A DNA stretch of 64,000 nucleotides from Cladopsammia gracilis (Eukaryota > Cnidaria > Anthozoa > Scleractinia > Dendrophylliidae). The stretch is taken from positions 868,001 to 932,000 of the forward strand of contig JAJGOT010000058.1 in the NCBI GenBank assembly GCA_022457155.1, in the 5' to 3' direction. Below the pieces are notes generated by a model. It was not told the origin of the DNA, ran no database searches, and saw nothing but the letters and a program-made list of their open reading frames with translations. How positions within the stretch are numbered: the stretch's first letter is position 1; each line of letters begins with the position of its first letter. Of this stretch, positions 1 through 11,903 are shown piece by piece. The position numbers and the translations under genes were made by a program.

Positions 1-1169
1 TATCTTCCGCTTGGTGTTTTGGGGTATTTCGTGCGGAAGACAATGTTCTTAGAACTACCGAAACTACGTAAAAATCTCCACTGGTCTGCCTCCTGTCAGT
101 TGTGATTCTTAACCTTGTTATATTCGATTTGAAGTATTTGTTTCTGGTGTTAAATCAGTGTTATTTATATTTATTTTAATATACATAGCACCTTTTGCTG
201 TTTAAGGAAGTCATCTTGCCGGCGTAGATATTTGGATATTCACTGATTGCTGATTTAAAAATAGCGATAAAATATAACGGTTTCAGTGTCGCAGCGAAAA
301 ATATTGAATCCAAATATTTCACCTATTGTCAGACTGTAGGAAAGAAAAATCGGCGAGGGTAAATAAATGAACAGTACTCACAGCTTTTTTTTCACCATCA
401 CTTTCTTCCTAAAATAAGATGAAGCATTTCCTTTTATTTTTTCCTGACTTTGATTCCTTCATAACGTACGATGCTATTGTTTTGTTTATATTGTCGATAT
501 CAAACCTTCTTAGCTTGCAAATTGGCGCGAAAAAAGGGCGCGCTTTACATCGGTTACTATGCATACATTATATTCCGAATAATTCTGTGCCATGCCGCAA
601 GCCATCAGCGCCACATGCTGTTCAGCAAACTCGTTCCACTTTTACCCTCACGGACGAAAAATGCATTGGAAAACTTGCATTGTTTTACTGAACGGACAAT
701 GTTTGCTATATGAGTGAGTGTTCATCATACAAGCTTCCAAAAAAACATTCCGGTATCGTCACTAAACGTAGAAATGTGTGACAAAGGTGCCGTGATAACG
801 ATTTGACGAAATTCTCCGCCAAATATATCGTGGTAAAATATTATAAAATGGAAAAAGCGTTAAGATGCGGTGCCACCAAGGTAAGAGTTTGGGATAGCAG
901 GGGGAATCGGGGTTACAGTACAACTGAATAACCGAATAACAAAAGCACACACGGTTTTATTCACCTATACATTTAGGTCGCGAGGTGTCGTTTGGGAGCC
1001 TATTAAACACGTTTTGTAACAACTGACAAACAGAGGAAAATGGCGGGAGGCATTTTAAACTAAAGTTATAATACGTTCGTAATTGAACATGTTGTGTCGC
1101 AACTGTGCCACTCTTCCCATAATTGCTTGAATCTGTAAAAAAAAATATCATTTTCCAAGCCCCCTGTAT
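1..1169. other. 3' flank of gene 1, no gene seen
   Basis: No exon of the local gene family and no recognisable protein was found here. An AATAAA reads on the minus strand at 961-956, 209 nt beyond the stop of gene 1, and is a plausible polyadenylation signal. The rest is AT-rich unique-looking sequence. Confidence 0.5.
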
Positions 1170-4100
1170 TTACTGTAACAAATGCAGTTTCCACCACATC
1201 AAATTCTGTCCCGTCAGTCTCCGGTTAATTTCCTGCAGAGCACTGGGAAGCCTGGACACTAGTTCTGGCGGCAGAACAACTCTCTTTGGGGAGGAGTCAG
1301 TGGGGCGTGAATTGAACCGTTTGCTTTTTATTCGTCGGTTGATTGTTGTTGACCTGGATGAGTGAGGCCTGATTTTAGAAGATGAGGCAATGACTTCACT
1401 TGTTTCTCTTCTATCGGTCTAGGAAACAAATATATGCATACAGGTAAATAGATGCAAAAATGGACGGATAGGATGGAGGAGAAGGACCGAAGGGTGATGG
1501 ATGGATTGATAGTTAAGTTCTGAATGCGGGCCTTTTTTCTTTCCGGCTGTTATTCACAGGTGAAACAAGAGCAGAACCAGAAGAAACACCTGCTCTCACA
1601 GGCTAAATATAAATAGTGTAAAATATGATGAGACATTTTCATTTGTGCACAGTCACCCCAGTATACGTACCTTGTTTTCATTTAGTGGTTGCGTTTGTTT
1701 ATTGTTTTCCTCTTTTCGTTTTTCACGCGCAAGTTTCCTCATTCTTTTGTTTTCCAGACGAGTGTACAATTCTGCACGATATTCTGAAATTAAAACTTAA
1801 AAATAAATATTTCAATCCCTGAATATAGAACCCATTGATATTAAATGACAACAGATAGCGAAAGTCGGAGCATCTAGTGGCCATTTTCCTCTTTTTGTTC
1901 CACTGGTCAAGATCAAACAATCTACGACACTGATACTATACTGCCATAAGTACACGAGGTTCATAATTACTGGGGTTAATTTTAACGTATAAAGTAGCGA
2001 AAACACTGTGAGTTAACCTGTACCTGCACTGTGTAACCTTAACCTGTAGTGGATCCAGTGGAGGGGCCCGGGTATACCCCCGCCCCAACTATCTCGCCTA
2101 AAAATATGGCCCAAAGGGACGAAAACATTCTTCATTCTAACATTTTCACTCCGGCCACCCTTTACGATAGAGTCTGGATCCGCTATTGATGGATCATAAA
2201 ATCTCGTCAGAGGAATAACTAAGCCGGGATTCAAACTAGCTAGTTAGGGTGCCGTGGAATGTGGGATGCGAGACGCAGGATGCTAATTTTGAGGGCGGGA
2301 TATTTACGGCAATCAGGATCTCACCTGAAAACCTCTTTCCGCCAATCTGCTTTGTGTACTCAAATACGTGACCACACACACATGATGTGCACGTGTCAGT
2401 CATCTGGAGGGAGAAGAATATCGATTCATTAACAGTTAACAGTTATCACAGTGAAAATTGTCTCCGTATTCGGCGCCAGGGTGCGATTTCAAGGACACGC
2501 TAAAGGCCGCCCTCTCCCTTTAATTCGCGCGTACCCTCGTACGCACGTCCTTGTTCGAAAATAAAATGCAAATATTTTTAATGATATTCCCCCGCATTAG
2601 CCTCGACTGCAAGCTAGTTCCAGTTCAATACCGAGAATACGAATATTGTCTATTGGACGGTACAACTTTGTCGCATGCGGTTTTTTTTGTAGCATTTTTT
2701 TCCTAGTTTTGTAGCGCGCTGCTAGTGTCAAAACGAAAATTGTATACAACTAGCATCAGTATAACAATGTATGTGGCTATGAATGTCGTAGGGTTTTAAA
2801 ACATGTTTCAAAATCCTACAACTTTTTTCTTGTTGCATGAAACAGTTGTGAGCGAGTTGTAGGCTGATTTAGACGACGCGATTCGTGTTGTATGTATGAC
2901 GTGAGCGGGTTGCATGAGATAGTTGTCGGCAAAAGTTGTGCCGTCTAAATTAGCCTTAAGAATTCTCGCTCCTTCCTTTTGCTGAGCATAAGATTAGGAG
3001 ACTCTAGGAATAAGATTGGTTTCAAAGTGATTAGGTAACAATAAGAGTGATTTCTTAATCGTTAATCTGTGCCCCATATATCCCTACTGGAAATTAAGAT
3101 GGAAAGGAAACAATAAAAGTATAGAAGAGAACACGATGAGAGTAGATCATCAGTTGCTTTGCTGGCTAAAACTGAGCTGGTTTTCAAACGACAGCCATGG
3201 ACGATCGCGAAATTATTGGCCGCTCTGCGATAGTGCCCTCATTTGGATAGCCTGTGTACAGCCGCCCCTGAGAAAACCAGGGTTTGATGAAGCGTGGTCC
3301 TTTTCCTTGCGATCAATCGCCAACAATTAGCCCATTTTTTTGACATGCTGGCAAACACTGCCCGCCTTTCATACATTTCTTTCTAAAAATAGCCAGAATT
3401 TTTTTACTTTTTATATTTCCTCAAGTTTGAATCAGATCTCTTTGAAACTTCGCATTTTTGTTATTTCAGTCATGGGAAATCTATTTATGGATCCTGTTTT
3501 TCAGTTCATTCAATATTTTTCAGATATTTGAAATCGTGACGCTGTTTCGAAAACTGGGGCTGTTGCCAACGATCGCTGCTGTTGTTAGAGTTTTTTGGCC
3601 AGCGGTTTATCGATTTTGCGCGATCGTTTATGTTGTGGAAACAAGACAGTCCAGGCAAGAGAAAGTATGGCAGAGTACATGGTATATCTTTCAGCAGTGA
3701 AGATAGGTTATAAACGGTAAAATGACGAGGAGGTAACTGACTGTCACCTTACTGTTCCTTCCTTTCTGCCCCCGTTTTTAAGAAAGGAGGGGCGACCAAA
3801 TATAGATATATAAGCAAAAGCGACTCTATATATTCAAAATATGATAACGCTTTCTGTTTATAAGTGATATCAGGACTATCAGCTTGGTGGTCTCTATATT
3901 CCGATAGGATAACCATTATTGTCAATTTTCTGACAATCCTGTTCAATTTGCTTCCTTGATTTCGACCATTCCTTTTCTACTGTATGTTGGCGTCTTATTT
4001 CAATTATTTTTTACGTAGTTACTAATGTAAACCTGGGCTGTTTTGCCTCATGTGTCAGGATCTTTCTAAGCAGCGCCATGGCCTGACCCCTTTCGATCTT

Positions 4101-4493
4101 TCGATTAAAACGCGTGTTATCAACGGGAGGCCGCTCTGTTTCTATTCTTCAACCAATTCGTCGTGAAGTTACACAAGTATGAATAATTTCAATCCAACAA
4201 AAAAAAAAAACCTCTAAACTGAAATAAACATGAGTTTTGTCTAGAAAAATACCGAGAAAAGTGAAGAATGAAAAACAAACGAAGCCGTACGTGATATAAA
4301 AGCAGTGATCGCGAAGGCAACGTTGAAAGGTTCGTTGAGCAGAATTAAGAAATAAGAACTTTCTCGGCAAATTTGAATATTGTTCAGACAGGGCAGCTGT
4401 AACTGAATTAATTCAGGGGAAGCAAGCCGAGTCCGCTATCAGTTTAGATTTTCTTACCACTGTATTGCAGGCCAAACACTGTTGAAGAACCAT
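1170..4493 (-). CDS. UPF0547 (C16orf87-like) zinc-ribbon protein, gene 1 of 7
   Basis: Four exons on the minus strand, 4493-4458, 2403-2325, 1783-1671 and 1418-1170, with GT-AG borders and phases 0, 1, 0; product 158 residues. Exon 1 encodes MVLQQCLACN with the first cysteine pair (C6, C9). Exon 2 carries the second pair in SCVCGHVF. Exon 3 opens with EYRAELYTRLE and then a Lys/Arg-rich stretch. Exon 4 ends with SALQEINRRLTGQN. A cysteine-rich start plus an ALxEINRKIxxQ end is the layout of UPF0547 (human C16orf87, about 154 residues). The family's biochemical role is unsettled. From memory, the human protein is recovered with HDAC1/2-MIER complexes, so a nuclear role is an inference. The start is fixed by the conserved short exon 1. 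Exon 2 has an unusual TKQIGGKRF where genes 6 and 7 have acidic residues before IGGKRF. No break is seen. Confidence 0.85.
2861..2957. repeat. Short inverted-repeat element in intron 1 of gene 1
   Basis: Imperfect terminal repeats read AGGCTGATTTAGACGACGC at the left and the complement of GTGCCGTCTAAATTAGCCTT at the right, enclosing about 60 bp. It looks like a MITE remnant; no target duplication was resolved. Confidence 0.5.
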
Positions 4494-4537
4494 GATGCTG
4501 TCTTGTTATCCTAGAGTGTGACTGTGTTGTTCTTGGT

Positions 4538-4612
4538 TTTATAGACGACTAACCAGTGACTGCGCGAGGTTTGATAATCAATATACCACAAGCTTACTAT
4601 CGAGTGACGTCA
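4538..4612 (-). promoter_or_regulatory. CRE and TATA box of gene 1
   Basis: A perfect palindromic CRE, TGACGTCA, lies at 4605-4612, 111 bp upstream of the gene 1 start codon. A TATAAA reads on the minus strand at 4543-4538, between the CRE and the ATG. The same CRE position recurs in the other six paralogues, which is the main reason to believe it is functional. Confidence 0.65.
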
Positions 4613-6300
4613 CACTCCATAGAATTTTTGACAAACAAGGCAGGTACTGTGTTACATAACTTCAACTATTTTAGGCGTTTAGTAACACTCTAAACGGTGT
4701 ACGAAAAACATGTTGCTGCCCTACGAAACGAGCTAGAAATTTTATGTGTCCGAAAAAAATTAAAGAGGTTTGTTCACATACAATTCTATCAGAAGCGCTA
4801 AATATTTTCTTAACCTCATCTAATTAATTGATATGGGTTGAGCAATCGTAGGTGGTTAGCAAAGTCTATTAAAATCCCACTTTCCTATCCGTTCTGCTCT
4901 CCTATCGTTGCGCTTGAGACTCAATTAAATAATCTGATACTAAGTGAGTGTGGGAAAGACTTTTTTTTTTAAGGAAACATTGGAGCCAGCGGGCAAGTGA
5001 AAACTAAACTATTTGTGTTTGAAATCGAAAAGAATTCAACTGTCCAGGTTCGAGATTTGAGAAAAGTCGGTCCTTGGGTGTGGTTCTAACATTTAAATCT
5101 GTGCCAGAAAATATCTTGAGATAACAGCACTAATTAATGAAAGGTCTTCCGCAATGCTTTGTTATTGTATTTTTTTATCCCGTTTGACCGCCTCTTGACA
5201 TCCTGTAAAAGAGGATTAATAAATATGTTTGTATGTGTAAGGCCCTTGGGAGTAAGATGGTGGTCGAAACGTAAAAAGCTTGTCAACTAAATCTCAGTCA
5301 TCAAGCTATTTATTTTGACACAGTCGAGAAGTTCGAGATAATGCGAGGTTAAAATAGCGGGATTTCATTTATTGTAGTCTAAATACGGTAAATTTTTCGG
5401 ATTGCGAGCACACCTAGTTGAATGAGACTTATGACTGAATTTAAATAGGCTGATCTTAAGGTCATTCTTGAACAGGGTGCGACAGTCGAGGAATGTTTCC
5501 ACCTCTGTAAGTTAAATAAACTGAACGTCGCAACAGCCGCGTCGTATTACGAAATGTCGACTAGTTTTAGAAAAGTTTTCATTACCGACCACACAACAGA
5601 CGGGCCAAATATATAAAATATAAAAGCAAAAGCACACAAAAAAATGTACGGCTGATAGCTTGCATTTTAGAAATGGAGGCTTTAGAAATCAGAAATCATG
5701 CACATATTGCTATCTCTTGGTTGAAAACTGCAGGATTGAAGGTGTATATACCAGAACAGATGATCACTGAAATGCTGTACGTATAAGTTGAGAGAATTTT
5801 TTTTTTATATGTGAAAGGAAAATAAATAATATATGTTTTTTTCTAAAGTTTAATTTGTAAAATGGGAGTGTAAAAGCCTGCACCGAAATATATCGGCCCG
5901 GCTTAGAGCCGGCAGATATTAGTTGTCTTGAAATTATAAAAAAACAGCTGAAGGAAACTTCAAACTAAGGCCCCGTTTACACGAACGTTGAAACATGTCT
6001 AAGTTAATCCGGTTTATAAAAATAGTCCAAACTAACTGGCAGACTAAAGGAAACTTAAGAGTTTAAGTCGTCGATCGTCGATCTGAAGTGTGAGCCGCGT
6101 TCTCGCCCAACCCCTTGTGGGCGCCAGCGAGAGAGCAGGGGGTAGGGCGATAGAGCGGCTGACAAACAATCTTTGGGCGACCCCCAAGTGGGGGGGGGGG
6201 GGGGGGAATCTTTTCGGGAAGTCTAAGCAGCGCATGACTGTATAAAACGGGAAAAAAAAAATCACTTGAAGGAATCTTTAAGGTACGGTAACAAATTACC
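4613..6300. other. Intergenic, no gene seen
   Basis: AT-rich spacer between the promoter of gene 1 and the repeat block at 6.3 kb. It contains only short homopolymers and scattered fragments of low-copy repeats, and a long G run follows just beyond it near 6189-6206 inside the next repeat-rich stretch. Confidence 0.4.
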
Positions 6301-6370
6301 AGGCCTCGGTTGTTCAAAAGGTGGATAGCGCTATCCACCGGATAAATCACCATCCAGTGGATAAGTATTA
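6301..6370. repeat. Fragment of dispersed palindromic repeat
   Basis: It contains the perfect 20-bp palindrome GGTGGATAGCGCTATCCACC at 6320-6339, followed by CACCATCCAGTGGATAA. I recognise this as a style of dispersed repeat common in coral and anemone genomes (memory, not checked). Confidence 0.45.
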
Positions 6371-6398
6371 ACAAAATCCATTGTGTTCGAATGCTTAA

Positions 6399-6625
6399 AG
6401 AGGCAGTATCACGAGGTTCCAGGCGCGGCACTGTTCACTATTCTTGCACCGGAATTTTGGACATATCACTGTTAAAAGTGATTTTTTTTCTTTCTCCCGG
6501 CTATCAAAACGGATTTTTTGATTCAACAAATGCCTCTACTTCTCGACGGCCTTTTTGAATTTGCGGAATCAAACTTGAAAACGTGGGCCGACGTTTTCAA
6601 GTTTCGACCTCGTGATACTGCCCCT
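6399..6625. mobile_element. MITE with TTAA target duplication, copy 1
   Basis: A 227-bp element with terminal inverted repeats of the form AGGGGCAGTATCACGAGGT (one G replaced by A at the left end), flanked on both sides by TTAA (6395-6398 and 6626-6629). A second copy lies at 63482-63706. TTAA targeting suggests a piggyBac-type helper, but no transposase is present, so the superfamily is inferred. Confidence 0.8.
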
Positions 6626-6629
6626 TTAA

Positions 6630-7215
6630 GTTATATTAATAAATTTTATGGCTGCATTGATCTTAGGGTGATTTTCCAAAACGCTCATCGCATCAAGTCC
6701 TTTTTTCCCTACAAAGATAGGTTCAACCGTTCCCAAATGTCAAAAGTTGTGTATAAGGCTAGTTGTTGGGATTGTCAGGATTTCTACATTGGAAAAACTA
6801 AACGAAGATTGCATGACAGAAAAACTGAACATTTTAAAGGGATCACAAGTACTTGTCATGCTTCTGCTATCGCAGACCACGTCACATCAACTGGTCACAA
6901 CTTCAAATGGGACCACTTTGAGATATTGGCAAAAGGTCGGTCTGATACTCACTGTAAGATTAAGGAGACTATACTTATTCAGGAACTCAGACCTACCCTT
7001 AACGATAATGTCAGCAGCGAAAAGCTAACTCTTTATTAGTTTGCATCTTTTATATGCAAATTTTTCTCATCTTATGTTATTGTTGTTGTTAATTAGTTAC
7101 TTATTATTTATTTAAATTTAGTTGTTACTTGTATTCTAAATGGTCACTTCTGAGGATGTATGTTGTAACATACGAAACGTCAAGTTAATATTTTGTTTTC
7201 CAACATGCGTTTTAT
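6630..7215 (+). mobile_element. Penelope-like element 3' fragment with GIY-YIG endonuclease
   Basis: The frame is open from inside the neighbouring MITE to a stop at 7037-7039. The native coding part begins about 6637 and includes RIKSFFPYKDRFN, VVYKASCWDCQDFYIGKTKRR and the following His/Glu region, which is the GIY-YIG endonuclease block that closes Penelope-like pol proteins. The reverse transcriptase is absent, so this is a 5'-truncated copy. A 3' tail with CTTCTGAGGATG and ACATACGAAACGTCAA near 7146-7190 matches the usual end of such elements. The MITE at 6399-6625 supplies the first residues of the open frame, an accidental fusion. No evidence of a functional gene. Confidence 0.8.
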
Positions 7216-7482
7216 TGTCATGTTTGTCACTGCAGTTTGTGTGCTATTTCTTATTGTCCGGTTAACCTTTAGGTCTTTTTCTCTTTGGTACTATGGACTC
7301 TGTACTCTGTACTGTTTAAACCCTAAATGATAACTTGATGGCTAAAAATATCGGCGTTCCTTCCTTAATACCCTAAGTGATACCAAAATCCGTAATTTAT
7401 ATCCCTAAACGAGACGACAGCATCCCCGTACCTGTCATATGGGAGCCTCCCCACTCCCCCCCTCCACCCCCCCCCCCCCCCC

Positions 7483-7774
7483 TGGATGTGTGTAAGAGTT
7501 TTGACTTTGAGATCACATGCGAAACATATGACTCAGCCCAGCTTGAAATAACAATTTTGGATTTTCTTATGAATTGTCCATTCGCGGTCAAGTTTATTAT
7601 ACCAAATCTAAGTACTCCAAAAATAGTTAAGTTGTGGATGTGTGTAAGAGTTTTGACTTTGAGATCACATGCGAAACATATGACTCGACCCAGCTTGAAA
7701 TAACAATTTTGGATTTTCTTATGAATTGTCCATTCGCGGTCAAGTTTATTATACCAAATCTAAGTACTCCAAAA
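7483..7774 (+). repeat. Two-copy tandem duplication, period 152 bp
   Basis: Two nearly identical copies, the first from 7483 and the second from 7635, both beginning TGGATGTGTGTAAGAG and ending AAGTACTCCAAAA. A C/G homopolymer precedes the first copy. No coding meaning is seen. Confidence 0.85.
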
Positions 7775-8500
7775 GTGGTTGTGTCATCGTAGGAATTCCT
7801 GCCACCCTCCGTGCGGTTAAAGCAACAACAAGCGCGCGCGAGCATAAGCATACTGGAATTAATCTTAAGCTTATGTCAATGTTCATTTTCACTTCAGTGA
7901 CGTAAATATTCTTATGCTTCCGCTTATGGTTATGCTTATGCTTCAGTATCACTAGTGAAAAACTGAAAAGGCTTTAATTCAAACCGAACTCGAACTCGGG
8001 CTAGACCAGGATAATCCTCAAACTCGGAGATTGCTCATTCAGTGATCTTTATCAGCCACCCAGCCGAGTCAGTGTCATAACACGTTGGATTCAATTCATG
8101 AAATGATGAGGGCCAGTCTAGATATCATGCATGACAAGAGTTGGTCATAAAGTTGTTTTTATTTTACTGCCGGATTTAAAATGTCTGGAGAGGAGGGATA
8201 AAATTAACGATCTCGTTCACCATTTCCAAACGCACTATTTTTTACAGTTTGGTTTTGAACTATTTTTTTCTTTAGCTTTACTTCCAATGGCACTCAGCTC
8301 AATTCTATACAAGCTACTGCGCGACCTGTTATGATCTGTTATATATGGGAACGGTTCAGTTTTTACAATCCCGGCGGTGTTCATTGCAGAATCGATTAAC
8401 CTCACTTTGTTCCATCTCACAGTCCTTGGCTTACGCTAAAAAAATATCTACCCATTAACCTAAATTAATTATTTCAATTTTGTTGTTGTTAATTCAATGC

Positions 8501-11500
8501 TCAACTGATTTTGTTCTCCATTTGCAACACCAACCAAATACTGTTCTGTGCGGTTATTTTTCGGTTTATTTCCAAGAGGGCGCTTGGTAATCTACCCATG
8601 AGTTCAGGCGGTACCATATTTGGAATGATTGGGTGCTTTTCTAATGCAGAATTGGACGGATTTGCTCGTGAGCATGGAAATCGTTTCCTCCCATGTCTTC
8701 TGTTTCTTTTCACTGAAGTGTGGTTTGCCGCAAATAGGTTCTGATAGAAACAGAAAAAATACACGTTAGTTCTGAGGTTTTTTTATGTCTACACCGGCGT
8801 TCATGCAGCCATTCCAAAACAGTTTGACAGTCTCATTTCCTCCCGTCCTGGCCTAAACACACCGTGCTTTACTTCCCCATGCAATGGCCTTTCATACTTG
8901 TCCAAGTCTAGTTGGGTCAAGCAAGCTGGCCTGGTGTGTGGCCAAAGTGTTTTAAATTGGACTTTAAATTGAACTTTTAAATTGGACTTTAAATTGGACT
9001 TTGAAATTGGACTTTAAGTGTTTTAAATTGGACTTTACAAATTAGTTATCAAATGCATTCAGGGGTGTGTCCTTGATATATTTACTAATTATTTTAACAC
9101 GAAACGCTGTGACATCCATTCGCACAACGTTAGGCACAGTAATGATCTTTTTATAGAAAAAATTAAGTTAGAGATTACAAAACGTGCGCTATTTTATAAG
9201 CGTGCGTCACTTTTTAATTCTTAAATTCTGATCCGTAGCAAGTGTTTTTATAGACTAAGATTTATAAATTTTTATCCGTAATTGTATATGTAAATTTTCT
9301 GTAAATTTTTTATTTTAGTTTTATTTTACAGGACCTTTTTTGTTGTTAGAGCCTCCGCGCGGGATCACTACTCAATACATTCGTCACGGGATGTGTTCGC
9401 TAACAAGGGCTGTCAACTATAATTATATTCACTTCAGAAAACCGTGAAACCAGCTCATTACCTTCGCGTGACTGCTCCTCTGTGGTTTTTTATTTTTTCG
9501 TGCTTCTCTTCTCATTTTATTAGTTTCTAGACGGGAATATAGTTTGGCGCGGTATTCTGGTGAAGCAAAAATAAATATTAGCTCATCTAAGACGCAAAAG
9601 AGGTGACAGATCGATATAGTGCAAGAGTTAGGCAGGGCATCTCTCTTGCGCCTGAAAAACAGGCTTAGCTACCTGCATGTCAATCAAATATCGTTAAACT
9701 TCATACTGCTTGCTTCAGTTTTTATGATTTACATAATGACATGTTCCCTACATTTCTTGTGACATTAGTATCTGAGCAACATGTCAATCATAATTATAAC
9801 AAATTAGCTGATCACCAGTAGAGATCACATCTGGATCGCTGCTAAAGCTTTAAAAAGCCAGGGTTTAAATGAGAATTGAGGGTGGAAGACAATTCTCACG
9901 CTTTCAACTCTCACCACAAACAGCTCTGATCGTCACGCTTGTCCGGCTTAGTACACGCGTGACAGCGTATATTTTTGGCTGCTCACACACGTCACTGAAG
10001 CGGCTTCACTGTTCCAGTCAGTCGTTTCGATTAAACAGTACTGACTTTCAGTCCTGAACTGCTACTTGTTTTTCAGTAAATCGCTAAAGAGAAAATTACG
10101 ATTGTTTTTTTTTTTGTATTTTGATGTTAAAAAAAACCGTACCAGAGTCGGTTTAAAGCAAGATTTCAGGGGGGGGGGGGGATGGGGGGATGGGGGTACT
10201 CCACAGACGCTAGGGTGTGGAGGTGCGGCCGGGCCTACTGAAACCCTGACCCTGTTTAACAAATCAACTAAACTGCAGATACTGTGCGTCACAATGAATC
10301 AAATACAAACAGTGATAAGCAACAGGCCACTGCAAGGACCGATCAAACAATGTGGAAAGGCATTATCTCGAAATGGCACTACGGTCGGCCAAACCTGACA
10401 TGATCAACGCTCAACTCTTATCGACCCTCGTCAGTGTGCCATAGCTAGAACATAATGAGAGTCGGTAACTGTTTAAGACACAACTCTGTGATTTTTCTTC
10501 CCTATTGGAAGGTGTGAAATAAAATTGTAGTTGTTGTTTGTTGTTGTTATTTTTGAGACCCGCTTTATTGTAGGTCTTGTAGCTTGGAAACAAAATACTG
10601 GTTGAAATTCAGCTTATGGCGAGGTTTCTTTAAATTAATATATATGGGGTTTATCATGTATATGGCATGCAAAGCTACGACGCTCGAGACAAAAACCCCT
10701 GAAAACAATACTCCGTCGGACCCCACATCCCCGTAAGCCCCCCACCGGCACTGAAGATTCTTAGGCGATCTCACAACAGACATGAGATTCAGGTGGATTT
10801 TATATAACAAAAGTTCGAAATAATAATAGCCCATTTCCGATATATTAAAATTGACAGTTGGCTCCGAGGCTTGGGGGAATAAAACAAACGAAATCATATT
10901 GAGGTTCAGCGTTGAATTATTCATTTCTTTTGTTTTATTCCCCCAAGCCTCGGAGCCAAGTATGAATTTTAATATATCGGAAATGGGCTATTATGTGCAT
11001 TCATATTTAAAGACACTTCCCACCTGAAAATCTTTTTCCACCAATAAAACGACTGGCTTCTTCCAAAACGTGACCACAAACACACGCACGTGACGACGCG
11101 GTCATCTGAAAAAAAAAGTAAATAAATAACACGAAGCATAGTTCACCATGTAATGTCAATATAAAATCCCAAACGAACAGAACTGATTTGATTTAATGCA
11201 TAATTCAGTAATAATTCAATTCAAAATATCATTTGTTTATTGTTTTCACTTTTTAACCGCGAAAAATGTTGCTGAGTTTGACAATTTCCAAGAGTTAACA
11301 AGCTGAGTCAGCACAGCTAAAATCATGGATTCATCTGAAAGTTCCATTTTGCAATTTTATATTTGGAACGGACCAAACACATAAGCCTATTTTACTGTAA
11401 AGATAATTTGTCAAGACATAGCGGAGGGTAGCGTCGACAATTTCTTTCTCGATCGTCGCCAGCCGAGATGATGACTCAGGGCTTTGCAAACAAACGACGT

Positions 11501-11779
11501 AACACTGTGCATGTTGTGTACCAGCTAGGCATAAACATAGGGTGAAATGCGCGAAGGTAGAATCTATAAAGTTCTATAAATAACAGTTAGTTTCTTGTCT
11601 TTGAGGAAAAATATTATCCCCGGGCTAGCTTTGTGGCCCGAGATGTGGCTTTCAACGACAAAAAACTAATTTGCGAAAGTTGCTGTAATAAAATTCCTCG
11701 AAAGGCAAAAGGAAAGCACTACCCAATCAGTGTTGTCACTCACCAAAGTATTACACGAAAGGCACTGTTGAAGCACCAT
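8501..11779 (-). CDS. UPF0547 (C16orf87-like) zinc-ribbon protein, gene 2 of 7
   Basis: Four exons on the minus strand, 11779-11744, 11105-11024, 9556-9462 and 8740-8501, GT-AG, phases 0, 1, 0; product 150 residues, the shortest of the cluster. Exon 1 reads MVLQQCLSCNTL, with Ser in place of the usual Ala between the cysteines. Exon 2 has RACVCGHVLEEASRFIGGKRF, keeping both cysteines but with Leu for the usual Phe after GHV. Exon 3 begins EYRAKLYSRLE and is the shortest third exon (95 nt). Exon 4 ends with RLPSALLEINRKITAQN and extends six residues past the usual end. The linker differs strongly from its paralogues while both ends are kept. It lies head-to-head with gene 3, 5.7 kb apart. The frame is intact and the fold match is the same as for gene 1. 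Confidence 0.85.
10825..10994. repeat. Long palindrome in intron 2 of gene 2
   Basis: Arms of about 72 bp (10825-10896 and 10923-10994) are complementary with about six mismatches around a loop of roughly 26 bp. The right arm ends 29 bp from the gene 2 exon 2 donor, so a transcript could form a strong hairpin next to the splice site. Confidence 0.85.
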
Positions 11780-11820
11780 TTTTTCAGATGTTTATCAACC
11801 TCTGCGACCTTTTATCATGT

Positions 11821-11903
11821 TTTTATATACTCCCTTAACAACGCGCACTGCTCAAATAGATCCGTTTGTTTTGAGTGGATTCATATGAATAATTCAAACG
11901 TCA
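11821..11903 (-). promoter_or_regulatory. CRE half-site and TATA box of gene 2
   Basis: On the minus strand TGACGTTT lies at 11903-11896, 116 bp upstream of the ATG. This is the intact TGACG half of the CRE found at the same place in the other paralogues. TATATAAAA lies at 11829-11821. Confidence 0.5.

Noticed and set aside
6044..6431. Pro-rich minus-strand frames near 6.2 kb
   Set aside because: They arise from a long G/C homopolymer and repeat sequence.
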